Under the pieces are notes generated by a model. The model was not told the DNA's origin. It searched no databases and saw only the letters and a program-made list of their open reading frames with translations. Shown one piece after another: positions 56,561 through 64,000 of a stretch of 64,000 nucleotides of DNA (positions are counted from its first letter, which is position 1; each line of letters starts with the position of its first letter). The position numbers and the translations under genes were made by a program. The stretch lies in NCBI RefSeq assembly GCF_914767665.1, contig NC_059504.1:24158001-24222000 (forward strand). The letters are read 5' to 3'. The DNA comes from Harmonia axyridis. Taxonomy: Eukaryota > Arthropoda > Insecta > Coleoptera > Coccinellidae.

Positions 56561-59500
56561 TATGAATCCTTCTTCCACATTTTACATTTTAAGTGATTTC
56601 CACTCAATTTATTGAAAAAATTAAGAAATATGGTTTTCCACTTCAGCTATTGGTTTTGGGAAAAGAATTCAAGAATAAAAAATAATTGTAAACGAAACAA
56701 AGATTTTAATTTATAATTTCAATTAATAGAACTTCAATTCGAAAAAGATTTTTGATATGAAATAAAGTTAGAGTTGCTAAATTAACCCCCGTATAATATA
56801 GAAGGATATTGAAAAAAATGGTTAGTTCTTTGCGAGTGCACAAAAATTACAGAATTTCAAGTTCCTAGCTTTACTGGAATTCAAGAAAAAAATAAAATTG
56901 AATTTTAGTCACCACCTTTAAAGGGTGATTCCTCGGAAAAAGGTGGGCTGAGGAAATTTTGAGAAAGACCCTTCTTAATTTCATACGAACATTTACCCCC
57001 TGAATTTTGTCGCATGAATTTAGGAACACCCTGTATATAAGAGGTATAGATTATACCTAAATCCTTATATTGACAAAGAGAATTACATAATTTCTTTTCA
57101 ATCCGGACCTAGATTTTGTTTGCAATCATTGAGTAATTAATTCAACTTGAAGTAAGAAAGATATGTGCCAAATATAAAGGAAATGTACTTGGTAGTTCGC
57201 TTGTTAAGACCTCACAAAGAAATTAGCAGAATTCACGAATCACCCAGTAACTCGCTAACCAAAGTAGTCAGACCCAATAAATGGGGTATATCTAGAATCA
57301 CCTCGGTGTCCTCTATATACTCTTCAAGTTTATCCGTTTACCAATGAAACACCCTATATACGTTGTTCATTCCAAGGTTTTGGATGAGAATTAAGCAAGA
57401 TTTCGAAGTGAATAATTCAGATCACCTCCAGTTTCAATATATTCCACTGTATACTCGAATAAATTCTTCAAAGTAAGATTAGACATGTAAGAAACAAACT
57501 ATTTTCATCGTGTTGTTCACATAAACCTCGGAAATTCTCTTCACTCCATACCACAGGGCCCAAAATAAAAAACAAAAAGTACAAACCTCCCATAATTTTA
57601 CATAATATATGAAATATGCATGGAGACGAATATATGCAGGGACAGGAATTTCATCCAGTTTTATTTCCGCACATATATTTTTCGCAGCAATTTCATCATA
57701 CTTCGACAGGGTTCAGTGTTCGCGAACTGATATTTTCCAGAACTTTTAACTAGGTCAGATAAACAGGCGAAATAAGAGTCCGTGTTATCCAATTACTTCA
57801 GAATTGAGGATATATTGCTCACACAATCTGAATCCCAGTTTTAATGACTGAAGAACCAAATAAGCAGATAACATCCCTAAAAAAGTTGTTCCAAAGAACA
57901 TGCTGAAAAATTCTTGGTTGAAATTATAAGTTGAATTCAGTAAATTGTTTGAAGTTCAAATGAAACAGTCTCTATGGAATGTTGGTCGAATTGCTCGTTC
58001 CCTGAACAGAACACTATTATTTCGTAGCGATGCGATTTCTTATATTCTGAGCAGGAAATTATCTCAAACCATAAGGTTCAGTTCACACGATAACTTCCGA
58101 GCGATAGACCTAGAAATTCAAAAATATCGAAAAAAAAATTACACAAAATCGCCCAACGTGAAATTCGTGGTATTGATTCCAAATGAAATTTCAATCCTCC
58201 TGCATAATTTCGAGTTGATCACATCATAAGAAGCACATAAAATTCTAGAAGACTATTCGCAAATAAATACAATGCATAATTCAGTGTCATCAAAATCATC
58301 AAAACTAGAAAATTCAAGCAGAATATCGGAAAAAAATATTCCTGGCAATGGATGAGGCACTATGCTCTTTCGCTTTCCGTTCCTTAAGAGCCATTACCCC
58401 ATACCTACTTATTTTCAGTCTATTATTTACCGATTTCTTTTATCTATACGTAACGCACACCTAATAACAAAAAAAAATTATTCAATATGCCAACCTGAAT
58501 GCTATTTCCCAAATTTATTCAAAATCAAAGTAGTAGAGCGCGAAAAATTGGGCTCAAGGTATTTTACGAATGAGTTGAATTTTTTTTAAAATACTTACTT
58601 ATTTACTCCCCGCTCCCCGATTTGTTCATCCATTTTCAGGTCCTTTTTAGCAGCCGCCATCAATGTTCCAATTTCATCCTTAGATATTTCTATTCAGTTC
58701 TGTTTTCTTAAAGTCAATATTTTTGATATTATGCTACATATTGAAATTTGACATTGGCCAAAAGTATCGCTCTATCATTTCGTCACAATATCTGTATCAA
58801 ATTTTGGGCCTTGAATGATCCCTGTGGGATTTTTGTCCGATATATTGCATAGAACATTTGATATAAATCACAGATATCACACGACAGACTTGACGCTCAC
58901 AAATACAAGAAAAATGCAACAGAGGCGCTCAACAAACATAAAAAAACAAGAATTCTAACTAATAAGAGACAAAAATACTGACATTAGAACAGAAACGAGA
59001 ACAGAGAGATATGGGAGATGATACACAAATTATACAACTCAGAAAAAACAGATAGAGAAGAGGTAAAACAACTAAGTCAATTTTATGTACCACTCATCAA
59101 AAAACGAACACAACAAATAGAAAAAGACAAGACCTAGAACATGAAACATACCAAGGAAGACTGACTTTGACGTTGAAATTTAACATAGTAATTTGAGGAA
59201 AAATTGAAGGTGAAATATATTTCATTCTAATTAACTTTTCTTGTGAAATAAAATTTATTGTCAATTTGTTAATTTTACTCAAGAAGAATCGATGAAAAAT
59301 TACGAAAGTTCTTGGTCAACGAACTTCAGCAACATTTTAGGTGGCCGAGTTTTTTCCGGTGAGTGTAGATTAAGAAGTTTTTTCTCCTCCTGTAATACGA
59401 TGAGAACATCTTAATTTTTGTCATTCCTCACACCGTCTCTATAAATGAACAGGATCGGATTTTTCATTATTGTAGGAACATAACTGGTCAAAAGGTTCTT

Positions 59501-60537
59501 CAAAGATTCACAAGCAGAATGCGAATTAAAACCTCTGTTTTCAAATTATGTTTGAACAGTTTCCATTTTCATTCTAAAGTAATCCTCTGGGTTAGTTTTA
59601 ATGAGGTATTGAAGTCATAGCTTGAAAAGTTTGACTCTTCTTGGTGTCGTTTGACGTGTATATTCAGCTTCACATTCTACCGTTCTGAGTGATTCTTCAC
59701 TTAATTCGAGGTATCAACTCAAAAGTCTTTATTTTTCTGTATATTTCCAAACTACGTTCGGAAACGATGAATAGATACAAGAAGAAATCTCCAAGAAGCG
59801 AGAGTAGCAATTTCAAAAACCTAATGCATCGCAAAATCGAAATAAAAAAAAACTCTATGCGACACGTTTCGACAATGGATGAAATAATCGAATGCTTTTC
59901 AGTTCACTTTCGGACTAGAAACACGTCAGACAGGTAGACCATCAATCTTGATTCCGTTTGCAGAGAATGTGACCAAAAAAAAATTAACACAGTGGCGTAT
60001 CGGTGACTTTCAGTTTCAAACGGAAAATACAAAAATAGTGTCGAGCCTAATATGCCTCAATTTTCGGCAGATTTTTCCAGATATTTGAGAAATCGATGGA
60101 GATACAAGTGTACGAAATCAAGATTAAATGATTAAGTGGCTTGATATTTTCGGGGTAGGCATGGGATACTAGAGGCGAATAAATTAGAACGAACTCACCA
60201 AACTCCACACTGATGGAAACTTTTATAATTTTCGCAGAAACCCCGGATCCGGCAATTTAACTTGTCAAAGTCTGGCATTGCTAGAGTTAAGGTGGCTGAG
60301 AAACCTGAAATGCCCAAAGCTGAGATAATGTAGGTAGTCACAAAAGTCCCAAACTAATTACACACCTCCACTGCCACGAATTAATTTTCCTTCTGGATTT
60401 TACTCATTTTCCTCCAACGGATTCAGACGATTTCATACACGTTCATTTCGGAAATTAAGCGATTTAACTTTATACACTGTTTGAAAAAATCTCAATTTTT
60501 GATGGAGATTGCGATTTGAATCATAAGTTCTAGGTTC
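56561..60537. other. AT-rich non-coding stretch with a MITE end
   Basis: Positions 56985-57036 match the right half-end of the palindromic MITE at 24100 (CCCCCTGAATTTTGTCGCAT and AGGAACACCCTG). Frames at 57945-58229 (94 codons), 58362-58589 and 59689-59937 are not recognised. A purine-rich stretch at 58900-59090 could be old LINE sequence. No gene supported. Confidence 0.4.
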
Positions 60538-61535
60538 CGATTGTGATGAAACTTAGCACTGAGAATCAGAGTCCTTGAACGGAGAGTTGTGCCAAATTTC
60601 ATTTGTGTGGTTGCATCACAACCATAGAAAAAAATTACACGATTTTGACACAAGATGACCTGAATCTCCGCAAGTACTTTTTCGATTGTGATGAAACTTC
60701 GCACTGAGGATCACAGTCCCTGAACGGAGAGTTGTGCCAAATTCCATTTCTGTGGTTGCATCACAACCATAGAAAAAAATTACACGATTTTGACACAAGA
60801 TGACCTGAATCTCCGCAAGTACTTTTTCGATTGTGATGAAACTTCGCACTGAGGATCACAGTCCCTGAACGGAGAGTTGTGCCAAATTCCATTTCTGTGG
60901 TTGCATCACAACCATAGAAAAAAATTACTCGATTTTGACACAAAATGACCGGAATCTCCGCAAGTACACATCCGATTGTGATGAAACTTTGCACTTAGGA
61001 TCAAAGGCCTAAAACTTGGAGTTTTGCCGAATTTCATTTCTGTGGTTGCATCACAACCAAAGAAAAAAATTACTCGATATCGACACAAAATGACCTGAAT
61101 CTCCTCGAGTACTCTTCCGATTGTGATGAAACTTTGCACTAGAGATCACAGTCCTTGAACGGAGAGTTGTGCTAAATTTCATTTCTGTGGTTGCATCACT
61201 ACCATAGAAGAAAATTAATCGATATTGACACAAAATGACCTGAATCTCCTCGAGTATTCTTCCGATTGTGATGAAACTTAGCACTGAGAATCACAGTCCT
61301 AGAACTTGGAGTTTTGCCAAATTTCATTTCTGTGGTTGCATCACAACCATAGAAAAAAATTACTTGATATCGACAAAACACGACCTGAATCTCCTCGAGT
61401 ACTCTTCCGATTGTGATGAAACTTTGCACTAGAGATTACAGTCCTTGAACGGAGAGTTGTGCCAAATTTCATTTCTGTGGTTGCATCACAACCATAGAAA
61501 AAAATTAATCGATATTGACACACAATGACCTGTGT
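60538..61535 (-). repeat. ~145-bp tandem satellite array, about seven copies
   Basis: CGATTGTGATGAAACTT recurs at about 60538, 60683, 60828, 60973, 61117, 61263 and 61408, a 144-146-bp period. Each unit includes TGTGGTTGCATCACAACCAT, a small hairpin (GGTTG/CAACC), and a downstream A-rich run. Copies 2 and 3 are almost identical; the others differ by 5-15%. Overlapping ~77-codon minus frames arise from periodicity (145 is not a multiple of 3). Confidence 0.93.
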
Positions 61536-61737
61536 TCGGATATGATCGCTTGTTATGACATGCCGTTTATTATGATTTTAGGAAGAACCATATGGCATAC
61601 CTCAAATTTGTAATATTATGATGAGTGAATATGGTTAATCATCGTCATAAGTATCATTCACTCATTCGGTCGATACAATGTTAGGAATATTGGATCGCAT
61701 CCAACGAAATAATCAGGGTGTCGCTCTTTCGCTTGAT

Positions 61738-61814
61738 TCTCGTTTAAATTTGATCAGAAATCTGCTAATTACTTTGGTATAAAGTAATGAGCAGATTTCA
61801 AATTTAAACGAGAA
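61738..61814. repeat. Hairpin with ~34-bp arms
   Basis: TTCTCGTTTAAATTT and AAATTTAAACGAGAA are the outer ends; AATCTGCTAATTACTTT and AAAGTAATGAGCAGATT the inner ones, with a 5-nt loop GGTAT. It may be a small foldback element. Confidence 0.85.
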
Positions 61815-62058
61815 TTTTATTAGTTTTCATTCTCAATAACGACCGATAACCTGCAACAATTAATTCGCTCAATTTATTCATTTACTGCTAGTCCAAATTC
61901 AAGTAACTAACTCGAGTTAATTCGAACTTCGCAAAATTCGGGACAACTCGAGTTAGTAGGTCGAGTTGACACAGCTCTAATACCTATACTAACTGACAAA
62001 GAACCTGCAACACCCAGAAGGAGAGGTTCAAATTTTCTTTGGTAATACATAGATAGTA
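61815..62058. other. Short non-coding stretch
   Basis: Nothing recognised. Confidence 0.5.
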
Positions 62059-62988
62059 AAGGGTTTTTTTAGAGCTATAGAACTTTAAATTGCAATAAAA
62101 CAACGATGGATTATTCGATTGACATGAATTTTATTTATCCGCAAGATAATCTTGTGGCATTACATTTTAAATTTGATTTCTGGCATATGACCGCCACGGC
62201 TGGCTCGGATGTAGTCCAATTTGAACGTCCAATTTTCGATGACTTTTTCCAACATTTGTGGCCGTATATCGGCAATAACACGGCGAATGTTGTCTTCCAA
62301 ATGGTCAAGGGTTTGTGGCTTATCCGCATAGACCAATGACTTTTCATAGACCGACAGAAAGTAGTCTAGCGGTGTTAAATCACAAGATCTTGGAGGCCAA
62401 TTCACAGGTCCAAAACGTGAAATTAGGCGGTCACCAAACGTGTCTTTCCATAAATCGATTGTGGCACGAGCTGTGTGACATGTTGCGCCGTCTTGTTGGA
62501 ACCACAGCTCCTGGACATCATGATAGTTCAATTCAGGAATGAAAAAGTTAGTAATCACGGCTCTATACCGATCACCATTGACTGTAAAGTTCTAGCCATC
62601 ATCGTTTTTGAAGAAGTACGGACCAATGATTCCACCAGCCCATAAAGCGCACCAAACAGTCAGTTTTTCTGGATGTAACGGTGTTTCGACAAACACTTGA
62701 GAATTAGCTTCACTCCAAATGCGGCAGTTTTGTTTGTTGACGTAGCCATTCAACTGATGGACGATTTTGTCGACGATAAAATGGACGTAGTGCGCGATAA
62801 GTATTCCGCACAGAACCATTATTTTCGAAATAAAATTGCACTATTTGCAAGCGTTGTTCAGGCGTGAGTCTATTCATGATGAATTGCCAAATCAAACTGA
62901 GAATAAATCACTTGACAGCTGTTAAATCGGTTGCCATATTGAACAGTAATGCCAACTTAAAGTTATATACCTCGAAAAAAAGACCCGT
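62059..62988 (-). mobile_element. DD41D (rosa-like) element, internally deleted
   Basis: Flanked by TA at 62057-62058 and 62989-62990. The ends AAGGGTTTTTTTAGAGCTAT and, inverted, ACGGGTCTTTTTTTCGAGGT are imperfect inverted repeats that continue through ACTTTAA[A/G]TTG (about 34 bp). The body holds a broken minus-strand transposase. It adjoins the Tc1-like pseudogene that starts near 63026. Confidence 0.8.
62160..62895 (-). pseudogene. DD41D transposase, deleted and broken
   Basis: The N-terminus MNRLTPEQRLQIVQFYFENN (from 62877) is followed by a second piece with VHQLNGYVNKQNCRIWSEAN and KLTVWCALWAGGIIGPYFFK. After a stop at about 62592, ELWFQQDGATCHTAR and PPRSCDLTPLDYF follow, with 41 residues between the two Asp, and then KPQTLDHLEDNIRR to the end near 62160. 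About 100 residues after the N-terminal HTH are missing, and at least one frameshift and one stop are present. It is not the same family copy as 17889-18808 (different ends and sequence). Confidence 0.8.
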
Positions 62989-63025
62989 TATAACAAAAAG
63001 TAAATTATTGAATTTGTCATTTTGA

Positions 63026-63948
63026 GAAATAGCTAACCATACGAACAGAAATCCAACTACTGTTATCAGATGTTGTCAATCGTGGTTTGATAATGCCCAA
63101 AATTATAGAAGAGTAGGCACCGGACGTCGAAGGGGCACAAATGAAGTTCAAGATAGACGTCTGAGACTTATGGCCATTAGATACCGATTTGCGACAACTC
63201 GGTCTTTGCCTGATATGAAAGGATATGAAGGCCATCCTGAAACTCTTCGGGCGGTTTACCGTCGGATAAGGTCTTTTGGACTCATTGACCCCATCTTGTG
63301 TTACCTCTGACGTTTGAGCATCTCCAGCAACAATTACAGTGGTGCAGAGAACGTCAACATTTTAATGTGTAATAGCATCAAGTCGTCTTTTCTTATGAAC
63401 CTCGACTCTCCTTGGGAGCACATGATGGCCGAAGACAACGTCGGGGAGAAAGACGTGAACCTCAGTTAGATGTTGAGCGTCATGTACACCGGACAGTAGG
63501 TGTTATAGTATGGGGTGCTATTGCACATGCAAGTAGGTCACCTTCAGTCTTTATTCGAGGTAACATGATAGCGCTGCGTTACCTTCAAGAAATAGTGGAA
63601 CCATATGTTCTCCCTTTCCTTAACCGGTTCGAGAACCCAATATTGCAACAAGATAATGCCCGACCTCATGTTGCCAGAGTTAGTTTGAACTTGTTCGAAG
63701 CGACTAATGTGAATCTTCTGCCATGGCCGCCCAGATCTCCCGATTTTTCGCCCATAAAGCATGTTTGGACATCATGGGTAGAAAAGGCTTGGAAATTTAC
63801 CCCAGCCTCCCCGGATTTTGGCAGTTCTGAGACATGAAGTACAGGTAGCTTAGAATAGTATCCCCCAAAAAAAAAAAGAACATGTCATTGCCTCAATTGC
63901 GAGACGGGTTGGAGAGTGTATAGATAATCGCGGTGGTCAAACACATTA
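63026..63948 (+). pseudogene. Tc1-like transposase with both catalytic ends mutated
   Basis: The plus strand reads EIANHTNRNPTTVIR (HTH, 63026), TGRRRGTNEVQDRRLR, HPETLRAVYRRIRSFGL, then FSYEPRLSLGAHDG at about 63390. The expected first catalytic Asp (FSDE) is Tyr. LQQDNARPHVARVSL keeps the second Asp; 34 residues on, SPIKHVW has Lys instead of Glu. The C-terminus IARRVGECIDNRGGQTHY is reached after further frameshifts. Termini were not found; the right part may extend past the window end. Confidence 0.85.
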
Positions 63949-64000
63949 TTAACGAATTTATTGAGAAAAATTGTGAACTCTTCGTTTTTTCTTCAAATTT

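Noticed and set aside
57945..58229. 94-codon plus frame
   Set aside because: No recognisable domain, AT-rich surroundings, no supporting context.
60492..61523. Series of ~77-codon minus-strand frames with similar peptides
   Set aside because: They follow the 145-bp satellite period, which is not a multiple of three, and overlap in shifted frames; not a repeat protein.
60538..61535. CRISPR-like repeat array
   Set aside because: Units are contiguous 145-bp repeats without unique spacers, in an animal genome.
17667..64000. RA and PH exons of the Grb-like gene
   Set aside because: Looked for on the minus strand upstream of 17666 but none could be supported by eye; they may be short or outside the window.

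Overview
This looks like nuclear DNA of an insect, plausibly a beetle. The evidence is an AT-rich background, one intron-containing animal gene and a very dense load of insect-type transposons: mariner, Tc1, DD41D rosa-like, hAT, Helitron, Mutator/Foldback-like, jockey, I-like, CR1-like and RTE-like LINEs, a copia relic, a gypsy-like solo LTR and tRNA-derived SINEs. Nothing in the sequence fixes the species.

The only host gene I can support is on the minus strand. Exon 17401-17666 encodes a BPS region and the first part of an SH2 domain. Exon 8084-8489 encodes the rest of the SH2 domain and a Ser-rich tail. The two join inside one Gly codon with consensus splice sites, and together match the Grb7/Grb10/Grb14 adaptor family. 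The 8.9 kb intron between them holds a target-site-flanked LINE, an RTE fragment, a MITE, a complete non-autonomous Helitron, a broken LINE with a foldback inside it, and a jockey relic. Earlier exons (Ras-association, PH) were not found.

0-8 kb: AT-rich DNA with a tandem duplication, small inverted-repeat elements and a MITE with a SINE inside. 18-28 kb: a DD41D element, a large inverted repeat built from CCGG-type hairpins, a hAT-like element with a MITE inside it, a 600-bp palindromic MITE, and a 1.56-kb palindromic element sitting exactly in a LINE reverse transcriptase frame. 31.6-33.8 kb: a Foldback-like element with internal ~145-bp repeats and a 9-bp target duplication. 34-46 kb: mariner and copia relics, a second hairpin-repeat copy, a LINE RNase H relic and an internally deleted Tc1-like element that still encodes 187 aa.

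47.8-52.1 kb holds the best-preserved element, a CR1/jockey-group LINE on the minus strand with intact ORF1 (PHD finger) and ORF2 (endonuclease plus reverse transcriptase). ORF2 has no upstream ATG; ORF1 overlaps it and carries an in-phase seven-T slippery run that could place ribosomes in the ORF2 frame. A solo LTR lies just upstream of it. 54-64 kb holds degraded transposase pieces, a seven-copy ~145-bp satellite, a second DD41D element and a catalytically dead Tc1-like transposase. Apart from the Grb-like gene, the layout is explained by repeated, often nested, transposon insertion.
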